64,000 nt of DNA from Dickeya chrysanthemi NCPPB 402. Lineage in GTDB: Bacteria; Pseudomonadota; Gammaproteobacteria; Enterobacterales; Enterobacteriaceae. Under the pieces are notes generated by a model. The model was not told the DNA's origin, ran no database searches, and was given only the letters and a program-made list of their open reading frames with translations. The stretch is from NCBI RefSeq assembly GCF_000406105.1, contig NZ_CM001974.1, forward strand, positions 106,950-170,949, in the 5' to 3' direction. Within the stretch, counting starts at the first letter, position 1. Each line of letters begins with the position of its first letter. Shown here piece by piece: positions 1-8,434 of the stretch. Made by a program: the position numbers and the translations under genes.

Positions 1-53
1 GGCGTAGTCCGTCAGTGTGAATTTCAGTATCAACCCGCGTGATAAGGACCCAT

Positions 54-1454
54 ATGGCGGATAAGCAACATATCCTCATTGTTGATGATGACGCACATAT
101 TCTGGCCAGCTTGCAGATGCTGTTGTCCATGGAAGGTTATCAGGTCACACTCTGCTCCGCTGTCGAGCAGGTGCCTGTTCAGTTATCCCAACATGATTTT
201 GATTTGATCTTGATAGATATGAACTATCAGCGCGATACCACGTCCGGGCAGGAGGGATTGGTATTGCTGGAAGAGATCAAACGGTATGACGAATACCTGC
301 CTGTGGTGGCGATGACGGGCTGGGGCAGCGTCGATATTGCAGTCAGCGCGATGCGGGCGGGAGCGGTGGATTTTATCCAGAAACCCTGGGACAACGAGCG
401 GCTGCTGAATGTGATTCGTCAGCAGATCTCTTTTAGCCTCAGTCAGCGCTCCGGTAAACGCCTGAAAGAAGAAAATAAGCTGCTGAAACTGGAGCTGGAA
501 GACAATTTTAATGGCGAGTGGGTGGTGGAATCCGCGCCGATGAAACAGCTGATGCGGATGGTCGAGCAGGTCGCGGCGACGGAAACCAACATCCTGATTT
601 TGGGTGAAAACGGTACCGGCAAAAGCCTGTTGGCCCGGGTTATCCATCAGCTTTCTTCGCGCCGTGACGAGAATATGGTGTCGGTGAACATGGGGTGTAT
701 CAACGAGAACCTGTTCGAAAGCGAAATGTTCGGTCATGTAAAAGGGGCGTTTACCGATGCGCGGGAAAGCCGTGTCGGGCGTTTCGAACTGGCGGATAAA
801 GGTACGCTGTTTCTGGATGAGGTAGGTAACCTGCCGATGACCCAGCAAAGCAAGTTGTTGCGTATTCTGGAGGAGCGGAGTTTTGAGCGGGTGGGGTCAT
901 CCCGCACCCTGAAAACCAACTGCCGCATTATTGCCGCCACGAACGCCGATTTAAGCGCCAGAGTGCGTGAAGGGACGTTTCGTCAGGATCTCTATTACCG
1001 TCTCAATACCATTGAGTTACACGTGCCGTCGCTGGCGGAGCGGCAGCAGGATATTATGCCGTTGGCGCTGAATTTCATTGACCGGTACGCCAGAAAATAC
1101 AACAAGCCGGTGCCGGAGCTCAGCGCGTCCGGGCAGGCGGCGTTATATGGCTATCACTGGCCGGGGAATATCCGCGAATTGAGTCATTTGCTGGAGCGTG
1201 CGGTGCTGCTGTGTAGCTCATCCCGGCTGAACAGTGAGGATATCTTCCCGTCACTGCCCGGTGCACCGCAAAAAATGGCGAGAGCCGAGCCGGAACTGGC
1301 TTGTGATGCGACTCTGGCCGATATTGAAGAACGTCTGCTGTGTCAGCGTATGGCGAAATTTGAGGGGAATGCCATCAAGGCGGCCCGTTCGCTGGGGCTG
1401 AGCCGCAGTGCGTTTTACCGACGACTGGAAAAATACAAGATTAACCATGAGTAA
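54..1454 (+). CDS. vfmH: Sigma-54-dependent response regulator, VfmH-type
   Basis: NtrC-family activator of 466 aa. It should be phosphorylated by the kinase encoded next to it and then remodel sigma-54 RNA polymerase. The receiver domain (about 5-125) has acidic D11-D13, phospho-acceptor D55, T88 and K110. The AAA+ domain has Walker A GENGTGKS at 184-191 and Walker B with D255-E256. The C-terminus is a Fis-type helix-turn-helix. The sigma-54 contact loop reads GAFTDA (231-236) instead of GAFTGA. I start at ATG 54, which has AAGGA 5 nt upstream, not at the in-frame GTG at 39. The stop overlaps the kinase start by 8 nt. The symbol is inferred from the Dickeya context (a two-component pair beside a ligase/carrier-protein cluster, as described for VfmI-VfmH). 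Confidence 0.85.
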   Translation: MADKQHILIVDDDAHILASLQMLLSMEGYQVTLCSAVEQVPVQLSQHDFDLILIDMNYQRDTTSGQEGLVLLEEIKRYDEYLPVVAMTGWGSVDIAVSAMRAGAVDFIQKPWDNERLLNVIRQQISFSLSQRSGKRLKEENKLLKLELEDNFNGEWVVESAPMKQLMRMVEQVAATETNILILGENGTGKSLLARVIHQLSSRRDENMVSVNMGCINENLFESEMFGHVKGAFTDARESRVGRFELADKGTLFLDEVGNLPMTQQSKLLRILEERSFERVGSSRTLKTNCRIIAATNADLSARVREGTFRQDLYYRLNTIELHVPSLAERQQDIMPLALNFIDRYARKYNKPVPELSASGQAALYGYHWPGNIRELSHLLERAVLLCSSSRLNSEDIFPSLPGAPQKMARAEPELACDATLADIEERLLCQRMAKFEGNAIKAARSLGLSRSAFYRRLEKYKINHE

Positions 1455-2766
1455 ACTCGACTCCTCTTTTGAGCCTCCTCACCTGTTGTCATTCAATGTC
1501 GCGGCGATCGCGGGGTTGCTCGGGTATTTTCTGCTATGGCTGTTCCCCGATCAGTCGGTATATCTGAAAATACTGACGGTATTTATCATTTTCCTGTGTC
1601 TGATCTACAGCAGCTTTACGTTTTCCGAACGCCTGAACGGCAAGATCCATGTCGTCTCCAACCTGCTGGAAGCGCTGGAGCAGGAGAATTTCAGCTTGCG
1701 CGGCGTGACCAAGGGTAAAAGTGCGTTCGATAATCTGATTCGACAGATTAACCAACTGTCCGGCACCATGGCGCGCAGCCGTCAGCAACAAAAAGAGACT
1801 TACTATGTGCTGCACAAGGTTATCTCCAACATTAATATCAGCGTGTTTGCGCTGGATGCCGAGCGACGCATCATCTGGTGCAACGATGCCGCGGCGGCAT
1901 TAGTCAACAAGCCGCTGTCGTTACTGATAGGGCAACCGGCGGCGGAGTTCGGCCTGGAAGGTTTGTTGCAGCAGTCGTCCGATGCTGAACCCGTTGACTG
2001 GCGTTTTCCCAGTTCGCGGGGGATGTTCCAGATTCGCCACGATTCTTATATTGAAGATGGCCGACAAAACCACCTGTTATTCATCAGCGACGTGAGCAAA
2101 CTGTTGCGTAACGAAGAGCAGAAAACCTGGCAGAACCTACTGCGGGTGATCAGCCATGAGATCAACAATTCGTTGACGCCGATTGCGTCCATCAGCCAGA
2201 CGCTGTTGCAGGTATTCAGGAGAGATAATCAGCACCCGTCGGCGCCGGATCTGATTAATGGCATGGAAATTATCAATAATCGCGCCCGCGAGCTGATCGC
2301 TTTTGTCGGCAGCTATCGGCAGTTAAATCGCCTGCCGCCGGCCAACAAACAATCGTGCGATATCGCCGGGCTGATGATGCAAATGGCGATGCTGTTTCCA
2401 CAACGCAAGCTGGTTTTTTCCGGTGAGACGCCGCAGCGGGCGATGATTGACGCCAATCAAATGCAGCAGATGCTGATCAATTTGCTCAAGAATGCCGATG
2501 AAGCGATGGAGTCTGGGAAGGGTGAAATTGTGCTGCGCTGGAAAGTGATTGCCCGGCAATTACACATCGAGATTATCGATCAAGGTAAAGGGGTGGCGAA
2601 TATCGAAAATCTATTCGTGCCGTTTTATACCACCAAAACGCATGGCAGCGGCATTGGCCTGATCCTGTGTCGACAAATTGTCGAAGGGCATGACGGGCAT
2701 CTGACGCTGGAGAACCGTAAGGATGCAGAAGGTTGTGTCGTCAATATCTTCCTGCCGCTGGGATGA
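1447..2766 (+). CDS. vfmI: Membrane sensor histidine kinase, VfmI-type
   Basis: Kinase of 439 aa and likely partner of the upstream regulator, whose stop codon it overlaps. Two hydrophobic segments (about 14-33 and 38-58) leave almost no periplasmic loop. Sensing may therefore happen within the membrane, in the cytoplasm, or through a partner protein. A HAMP-like stretch and a PAS-like domain (about 128-215) follow. The phospho-acceptor is H237 in ISHEINNS. The ATPase domain has an N-box (LLKNADEAM), a DQGKG G1 box and GSGIGL. The overall layout resembles NtrY-type kinases. If this is the Vfm kinase, its role is to report the extracellular Vfm signal; that assignment rests on context. Its 3' end overlaps the downstream transferase gene. 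Confidence 0.85.
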   Translation: MSKLDSSFEPPHLLSFNVAAIAGLLGYFLLWLFPDQSVYLKILTVFIIFLCLIYSSFTFSERLNGKIHVVSNLLEALEQENFSLRGVTKGKSAFDNLIRQINQLSGTMARSRQQQKETYYVLHKVISNINISVFALDAERRIIWCNDAAAALVNKPLSLLIGQPAAEFGLEGLLQQSSDAEPVDWRFPSSRGMFQIRHDSYIEDGRQNHLLFISDVSKLLRNEEQKTWQNLLRVISHEINNSLTPIASISQTLLQVFRRDNQHPSAPDLINGMEIINNRARELIAFVGSYRQLNRLPPANKQSCDIAGLMMQMAMLFPQRKLVFSGETPQRAMIDANQMQQMLINLLKNADEAMESGKGEIVLRWKVIARQLHIEIIDQGKGVANIENLFVPFYTTKTHGSGIGLILCRQIVEGHDGHLTLENRKDAEGCVVNIFLPLG

Positions 2767-3472
2767 CCTGACGGCGAGAACAGGGTCATCCCCCCATTGC
2801 GTCGTGGTGCTGCGGGCGCAACTGGCGCATCCGACGCTAGTCACACAGGCTCGTCAGGCCTGCGGTCTTGACGGAACGGCGCAATTGGCGTCGCGTCAGT
2901 TGGCGGAAGGAATGCTGCGAACGCTGCTGGCTCCGTTATGTCGGCAGGAAGCCGCGGCGCTACGCTTTGAGCGTAACCCACATGGCAAACCGTTTTTACC
3001 GCAACACCCGGCCATTCAGTTCAACCTGTCCCACACGCATAGCGCGTTCGCGTTTGCTTTTGCTCGTCACTGCGCGGTAGGCGTGGATGTAGAAAGCTGT
3101 CAGGGACAGGTGAACCGCAAACGAGCGGTGGCGGCACGCTTTTTTCACCATGACGAAATTCGCTGGCTGGACTCGCTTGATGACGCCGGCTTCCTGCCTG
3201 CCTTCACCCGCTTGTGGAGCCGCAAAGAAGCCTATATTAAAGCATTGGGGTTAGGGTTGCATAAACCGCTGGCGTCGTTCAGCTGTCTGGACGACGGGCA
3301 GGGCGCTATTCAGGTGGTGGATTCCGGGCAGGCGATTGACGGCGGGTTGGGTGAGCAATGGATAACGGGCGAGCCCTCCGTCGCGTTGAGCTACTGCCTG
3401 TTGTCTGAAGGTGCAGCCCGGCAGGATGCGTGGCGCTTGTTGTTAATACAGGATGATGCGCAGATAAACTAA
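2723..3472 (+). CDS. Sfp-type 4'-phosphopantetheinyl transferase
   Basis: Transfers phosphopantetheine from CoA to a conserved serine of carrier proteins. The family marks are visible: NPHGKP at 85-90, FNLSHT at 100-105, metal-binding GVDVE at 120-124, and WSRKEAYIKALG near 170. Length (249 aa) fits the Sfp/HetI class. The first ATG (2723) lies within the kinase gene, and its purine run AAGG abuts it. GTG at 2735 is an alternative, so the N-terminal 30 residues or so are uncertain. The likely clients are the two free carrier proteins of the facing operon (13676-13984 and 17814-18125). Placing the activating enzyme with the two-component genes would tie carrier-protein activation to sensor expression. 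Confidence 0.88.
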   Translation: MQKVVSSISSCRWDDLTARTGSSPHCVVVLRAQLAHPTLVTQARQACGLDGTAQLASRQLAEGMLRTLLAPLCRQEAAALRFERNPHGKPFLPQHPAIQFNLSHTHSAFAFAFARHCAVGVDVESCQGQVNRKRAVAARFFHHDEIRWLDSLDDAGFLPAFTRLWSRKEAYIKALGLGLHKPLASFSCLDDGQGAIQVVDSGQAIDGGLGEQWITGEPSVALSYCLLSEGAARQDAWRLLLIQDDAQIN

Positions 3473-3482
3473 CACCCTGATT

Positions 3483-4130
3483 TTAGCAGCCGTCATGCTC
3501 TATCAGACTGGCGACACCATTGTCGACCTGAACTTGCGTATCAGGCGCTACCCGCACTCTGGCACCGGTAGTCACGGTGCCGCTCAATTGCCGCACATGG
3601 CATAACCGCGCATCAACGCCCATGGCGATATTCACGACGGCTTCTTGTGCGGAAAAGGCTTTTTCATGGGAATTAAAGGCGGCGCCCATCGCCAGCGACA
3701 GGTCGAGCCGATGCGTCGTGCCTGCGATATTAAGGTCCGTGCCCATGCTGCCGTTGACGGTGAATGTATCGGGTGACACCGCACAGGCGGGAACGGCCAT
3801 CTTAACCCCGGCTTGTGCTTTAACGGTATTGATCGGGGCGGCGACGGTGATTCTGATCGTCGCGTCGTGATTACGCAGGATGCTGTCGTCGCTGGCGTGG
3901 TTTTCTATGATTAAACTTTGTCCCTGAGGGCGGATGACCAGCTTTTCCAGGACATCCTGTCTGGCGCTGGTCTCCACGCGGTATCCATTACCGCAAACCA
4001 AAGTGACGTTAAGGCCACGGCTGACATCCAGTGTCGTAAAGGAGGGCACATCCACGTTTTGCTGATTCGCCGGTGAACAGGCTACCGTCAATGGCAGCAA
4101 CACCAGCGCGGAACAAAGCAGCGCTTTCAT
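3483..4130 (-). CDS. DUF2807-like (GIN domain) putative lipoprotein
   Basis: Protein of 215 aa starting at ATG 4130, with GGAG about 6 nt upstream. The N-terminus is a lipoprotein signal peptide ending LTVAC, so C18-19 is probably lipidated. The rest has the repetitive beta-strand pattern of head-GIN/DUF2807 proteins (for example NVTLVCGNGYRVE and LVIRPQGQSLII). Several further cysteines, including the last residue, could form disulfides in the periplasm. Function unknown. It is convergent with the transferase gene, with only 10 nt between the stops, and is transcribed away from the biosynthetic operon that ends 282 nt further on. It may be unrelated to the signalling system. I see no catalytic motif. 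Confidence 0.7.
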   Translation of the reverse strand: MKALLCSALVLLPLTVACSPANQQNVDVPSFTTLDVSRGLNVTLVCGNGYRVETSARQDVLEKLVIRPQGQSLIIENHASDDSILRNHDATIRITVAAPINTVKAQAGVKMAVPACAVSPDTFTVNGSMGTDLNIAGTTHRLDLSLAMGAAFNSHEKAFSAQEAVVNIAMGVDARLCHVRQLSGTVTTGARVRVAPDTQVQVDNGVASLIEHDGC

Positions 4131-4412
4131 CCCTCTCTCCTTTTTCCGTTGCGCTCCCTGCATGTCAAACCTGATATTCCTTATCAGGAGGGAACCCGCG
4201 GCCAGTCTGTCCTTGTCTGGCCATCCCGTCCGATTATTCGTCCATAGTATCGGGCGGGGCGGTTCGGTTACATCCTTGTCTCTTTATCGCCGGCATGCCG
4301 GTGAAAAGCTTTCCCTGATCACTATTATGCCTGGCGGAATAATCGATTGTTGTCTGAAATTGAGTGTTACCCTGATAAATGCGGCTAAATAATCGACATG
4401 ACCGAAAAAGCG

Positions 4413-5363
4413 TCAGCCTGGCGTACCGGCGTAGCTTATCCGACAACTGCCGATCCAGGCTCCCAAACCGACGGATAGCATGATATGCGCCTTGCCGGAG
4501 CGAATCGCGGGCAGAGCGTCGGGCAGCAATAGTAGCGGATCGACGGTATAACAGTGGCCGATATCCGGCATCAGGCCGAGCGCAATATTTTCCAATGGGT
4601 GGTGATGACGGCGGGAATAATTGAGCCAGCTTAACCGATTAACGTTATGGGGCAGCAGATACAAGTGACGTCGCTCTGCGTCGGTTTGCCGGGAAAGTGC
4701 GCCCCATAAGGCGGTATTGACCATGTCGTCGTGAGCCAGATAGAACGCCTTCAACTGCTCGTGACTGCCGTAAAATCCTTCATGAAACTCGGGACGTTGC
4801 GTCATAAAAACGGGGTCGAGTTGCAAACCGCCCGGTTCGGCTTCCAGCAATAATGCGGCGAAGGCGTCACCAGCGAGTGAACAGCCAGGCACGTAACGTT
4901 CTTGTACCGGATAAGCGGCGAAAGTATCGCCGGCGATGATGACCACCCGTTCTGCCCGCTGTTGCGACAACAGTCGTTGCGCCAACCCTAATGCCCAGAA
5001 CAACGTGGCGCAGTTTTGCTGGTCGAGTTCGTAACAGAGGGCTTGTGGATGAATAAACGGATGTTCACGGCCCAGTTGAGTCAACCAGGTGGACCGTTCC
5101 GCCGTCTGCATCGGCATCCCGTGTGCGTAAATCAGTACATCGGCCGGGCGCTCAGGGTGTGGCGACTGGCGTTGTAACTCACTGAGTAACCCGGAGAACA
5201 CCGATGCCGGCGGTATGGCGCTATCCAACGCGGCGACCTGCTGAAAGCCGAACAGTTGTGAGAAGACCCGTGCTTCTGATGCGCTGGCGCCTGCCGCATG
5301 GATAATTTCGCCGGCGCTCAACCGCCGCTCCGGTATCCAGGTGACGAAATGGGTCAGGCGCAC
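4413..5363 (-). CDS. KAS III-like (thiolase-fold) enzyme with Cys, distal gene of operon
   Basis: Last gene of the 14-gene operon, 316 aa. It starts at GTG 5363, which shares one base with the TAG stop of the gene before it. Candidate catalytic residues in the FabH layout are C118 (QQNCATLFWAL) and H239 (PHNVNR). Where FabH has the catalytic Asn there is H270 (DIGHC). The C-terminal SVGLGAWIGS resembles the closing thiolase strand-turn. KAS III enzymes make C-C bonds, and relatives in natural-product pathways make ester or amide bonds by acyl transfer; which applies here is unknown. It shares the PHNVN and GHC motifs with the 7441-8364 product, so the two are paralogs. Confidence 0.75.
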   Translation of the reverse strand: MRLTHFVTWIPERRLSAGEIIHAAGASASEARVFSQLFGFQQVAALDSAIPPASVFSGLLSELQRQSPHPERPADVLIYAHGMPMQTAERSTWLTQLGREHPFIHPQALCYELDQQNCATLFWALGLAQRLLSQQRAERVVIIAGDTFAAYPVQERYVPGCSLAGDAFAALLLEAEPGGLQLDPVFMTQRPEFHEGFYGSHEQLKAFYLAHDDMVNTALWGALSRQTDAERRHLYLLPHNVNRLSWLNYSRRHHHPLENIALGLMPDIGHCYTVDPLLLLPDALPAIRSGKAHIMLSVGLGAWIGSCRISYAGTPG

Positions 5364-6220
5364 TATTCCAACCCCTGTAGCGCGACGGCGCTGAGCGTAT
5401 CCTGATGATGAACCAGCAGCAGATAATCGCAGCCTGGCTGATAATTTTCCGCCAGCGCGACGAAGGGGGCCGCACAAACCCGATGTGGATTGGTGGCGAT
5501 ACCGGTCATCGACGGCGGCAGTTCGGCCAGCAATAGCGGATCCGCCACGACGCACAGGCGTTCTTGTTGCAGTTCAAAGCGCCGGCATAATGTATCGACG
5601 CTTTGCGTCAGCGTATCCGCCGTGTACTGAGGATGACGGCAAAAGCCCTGATAATGCAGCGGGCGTTCATCACAGCAGACGGAAAACAGACAGGCATTAT
5701 TCTCCGGCGCGAGCGAATCGAGCAGGGAAGAGTGATAAGGCAGATTGCTTTGATCGGCGATCAGCAATAGCGAATCGTGATTATCTTCCCGCTGGCAATT
5801 TGCGATGCTGGAGAGCGCAAACAGCGCGGCATCCGGCCCGCGATCGCTGATGGTCAGCGCCAGACAAGCCGGTAGTCTGAGCTCCTCAATCACATAATTG
5901 ATCACCGAACTGCCAAGATGCAGATCCGGCGTCCAGTGCGCCATAAGCACGCTGTCGATATGCGATAGATCATTTCTGGCCTGATACACCGGCAGCAACT
6001 GACTGATCATGTTGATGAAGGATGTCAGGTCGCCGGTTTGGCGACTGTGCTGCAGGTTGGCGAGCCTTTCATGCCAGTCAAGACCGTTGCTTTCGAAGAA
6101 ACGGGAGGCATAGCTGTGCCAGTAATACTCCTGCGCCGGGCTTATCGCCTGCCGGGGCATGCTGGCTGGCGGTGTAAAGCTGCGATGCAGTATCGACCGT
6201 GGGTCAAGATACGTGGGCAC
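5363..6220 (-). CDS. Thiolase-fold protein lacking the catalytic Cys (paralog of 15585-16502)
   Basis: Protein of 285 aa. GTG start at 6220, with GGAGG 5 nt upstream; it overlaps the preceding gene by 17 nt and its stop overlaps the next start by 1 nt. It is clearly related to the 15585-16502 product: both have LLP..QAR, a HWTPD core, a SDRG segment, LLLIADQ or LLMIADQ, and a CAAPFV...PG..YLL C-terminus. Where the KAS III-like neighbours have N-C-A or H-C-A followed by small hydrophobics, this protein has RGPDAALFAL, so the nucleophile position is not Cys. The shared pattern suggests a non-catalytic thiolase-fold partner, analogous to a chain-length factor. That is an inference; no database hit is available to me. 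Confidence 0.55.
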   Translation of the reverse strand: MPTYLDPRSILHRSFTPPASMPRQAISPAQEYYWHSYASRFFESNGLDWHERLANLQHSRQTGDLTSFINMISQLLPVYQARNDLSHIDSVLMAHWTPDLHLGSSVINYVIEELRLPACLALTISDRGPDAALFALSSIANCQREDNHDSLLLIADQSNLPYHSSLLDSLAPENNACLFSVCCDERPLHYQGFCRHPQYTADTLTQSVDTLCRRFELQQERLCVVADPLLLAELPPSMTGIATNPHRVCAAPFVALAENYQPGCDYLLLVHHQDTLSAVALQGLE

Positions 6221-7340
6221 AGACGCCTCCCCGGGCGGTATAGCAACGGAAACTGTTCATCAGGTGAATATTGGCGGTGCCTTCCATGTATTCGAACGCC
6301 AGAGCATCACGACAGCGACGGCGCAGCGGCGCATCTTCCAGCCAGGCCTGCTCGCTCAACAGATGCGGCATACAGTGTGCTACCGTTTCCACGAACAGGG
6401 TACAGTGACGTTTTAGCTGGCTGGTGGTGTGATAGTGCGACTGGCCTGACTGATAACGTTCGGCAATGTCCGACAACTGCTGGCGCAGCAGATGGTAGGT
6501 GCGCCATTGTTGAGCGCGCCAGCGCTGCTGAACCGGGGTTAATGCCGTATTATCCAGTACGTTGAGCAGTCCGTAGGCGGTACCGAGCGCCATGGCGCTA
6601 ACCATAGGACGGTGGCGTTCAAAGACGTGCCCCAGTGCCGTCAGCCCCTGATTTAACCCTTTACGGTCATAACCCAGAATATGCTCCGGCGTAACCGGTA
6701 GCCCATTGATCTCGATTTCCGTCAGGTTGGAACCCTGCAAGCCGAACTGCTGTAGCGGCGTGATCGTCATATGGGACGCCGCCTGCTCCGGCTCGACCAT
6801 GACCAGCCGCTGGAAGTGGCCTTCACGAGCGAACACCAGACCGACCGACGCCAGTTGCGCGCCGCCGATGAATTTCTTGCGGGCATGCAGCACATAGCCG
6901 TTGTTGGTCGGCGTCAGTGACGAGGCGATAGATTGCGTGTCGGAGCCGACCTCAGGCTCGGTAACGGCAAAAAACGCCCAGCAGGGAGGATGAGTAAAGC
7001 GCGAAAAAAAGAACGCCTGCTGTTCCGGCGTGCCCAACGTCGTCACGGCTCGCGCCGACAACGATGCCCCGGGCAGCATCATGAGCCCGCTGGCATCAAA
7101 ACGGCTCAGGTATTCCAGCATATCGATGTGATCGCTGTAGTGGCAGGCTTGATAATCCCATTGCCGAAAAGGAATAAATTCAGTCGGGATACCGATATAA
7201 GCGATGGTATACAGCAATTCATCTTCGAGGCAGGACAGCGCCCGATGACGATCGGATTCTACCTGACTGGCCGCATGCCGTAATTTTTCGCCCAATGCAT
7301 CCAATTCTGTTAATACATTCCTGAATGTAAGCGCTTTCAT
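6204..7340 (-). CDS. Acyl-CoA dehydrogenase-like flavoprotein
   Basis: Protein of 378 aa, starting at ATG 7340 with AGGA upstream. The family signature is clear: FFAVTEPEVGSDTQS (FAD/substrate contact) mid-protein, the RKKFIGG segment that follows it, and a C-terminal FEYMEGTANIHL. Members take two hydrogens from an acyl thioester with FAD; in natural-product clusters the substrate is often an aminoacyl group on a carrier protein. It is paralogous to the 8970-10103 product, so the pathway has two related oxidation steps or a heteromer. About 100 nt without a gene separates it from the gene upstream, one of the larger gaps in this operon. Substrate unknown. Confidence 0.85.
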   Translation of the reverse strand: MKALTFRNVLTELDALGEKLRHAASQVESDRHRALSCLEDELLYTIAYIGIPTEFIPFRQWDYQACHYSDHIDMLEYLSRFDASGLMMLPGASLSARAVTTLGTPEQQAFFFSRFTHPPCWAFFAVTEPEVGSDTQSIASSLTPTNNGYVLHARKKFIGGAQLASVGLVFAREGHFQRLVMVEPEQAASHMTITPLQQFGLQGSNLTEIEINGLPVTPEHILGYDRKGLNQGLTALGHVFERHRPMVSAMALGTAYGLLNVLDNTALTPVQQRWRAQQWRTYHLLRQQLSDIAERYQSGQSHYHTTSQLKRHCTLFVETVAHCMPHLLSEQAWLEDAPLRRRCRDALAFEYMEGTANIHLMNSFRCYTARGGVCAHVS

Positions 7341-7440
7341 GAGCTGTCCTGTTAGTCGAGTCGCAAAACATACCATTCGCACGATAACTCTGTACCTTAT
7401 CGGGAATCGCGGTGTTGTATTGTCCGGTATTGCAAAATGG

Positions 7441-8364
7441 TCAAATTTCAAGCAATAGCGACGAGTAGGTTGCGCCCAACCCGACGCTAACCAGCAACAC
7501 GGTGTCGCCTTTTTGAAGGCGCTGCTGTTGCTGCAACTGATGCAAATTGATGAATGGATCGGCGCCAAAGCAGTGCCCATAGCGCGGAACGTTTTCCAGA
7601 AAGATTTTTTCCCGTGGGAAGTTCATTAACTGCGCCAGTCGATGCCATGACGAGAGGTTGACGTTATGTGGGGCAATCCAGTCGATACGGTCCATGGTGA
7701 TGTCGGCTTTATCCAGCGCCGCCTGCAAGTGCTGACGGGTAAAATCGACATAATGCTGCCCGAAGTCGGACGTTTCGTGTTCGTCGGCGCCTTTCTGGAT
7801 GCTGAAGCGGCCATCCTGACCGGTATAACGACTGAGAATCGTGGGGCCGTTCCCCTGGCGGGCCAGCAATACCGCGCAGGCGGCTTCGCCCATCAGCGTG
7901 GTGTCTTTGATCATTTTGACCCTGGGATGGAACGCTTTCTCTCCGATCAGCATCAGGCCGAAGCGGCCGGGTGAGAGCTGTTTCAGCAACCATTCCGCCG
8001 CAGTGAGCGGGGTGGCGCAGTGCCCCATGGTCAGGCTGGCAAACTCGGTGTGAGGAGAGAATCGGTCCAGCCAGGCGGGTTTCTGACTTACGGTTTCGAA
8101 CACCCGCACACAAGGGACGGTATGGCAATGTACGACGTGGCTGATGGCGGCGAATGCCTGAGGCTGGTTGTGTTGCATCTGGTCGATGGCCGGCGTCAGC
8201 AGGTCGTCCAGCGTACCGGGGCCGCCGTGAAAACGGCGCAGCCCATGAAAACGGTCGAACATGCGGATATCGAGTCGGCTCAGGCCGACTTCCTGCGCCA
8301 CCTCGTCCAGTGACTGTATTTCCGGCGGGAATGCGATTTCTATCGCCTCAAGATGTCCTAGCAC
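7441..8364 (-). CDS. KAS III-like (thiolase-fold) enzyme with Cys
   Basis: The open frame runs further upstream, but the part before 8364 is shadow sequence of the neighbouring gene. GTG 8364 has AGGA 8 nt upstream and gives 307 aa. FabH-like residues: C116 (MGHCATPLTAAEW), H233 (APHNVN), and H264 (YGHCFGADPF) in place of the usual Asn. The C-terminal SVGLGATYSS closes the fold. It is a paralog of the 4413-5363 product. Two such enzymes in a pathway with only two carrier proteins suggest two condensation or acyl-transfer steps. No thioesterase or terminal reductase is visible in the operon, so one of these may release the product. That role is inference. Confidence 0.75.
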   Translation of the reverse strand: MLGHLEAIEIAFPPEIQSLDEVAQEVGLSRLDIRMFDRFHGLRRFHGGPGTLDDLLTPAIDQMQHNQPQAFAAISHVVHCHTVPCVRVFETVSQKPAWLDRFSPHTEFASLTMGHCATPLTAAEWLLKQLSPGRFGLMLIGEKAFHPRVKMIKDTTLMGEAACAVLLARQGNGPTILSRYTGQDGRFSIQKGADEHETSDFGQHYVDFTRQHLQAALDKADITMDRIDWIAPHNVNLSSWHRLAQLMNFPREKIFLENVPRYGHCFGADPFINLHQLQQQQRLQKGDTVLLVSVGLGATYSSLLLEI

Positions 8365-8434
8365 AAGCGCGTTCCTGGCGGTTAGCGGGGTTGATAAGGG
8401 GAGAGCTGCGTGTCCGGCGTCGTGGCAAGAGGCA

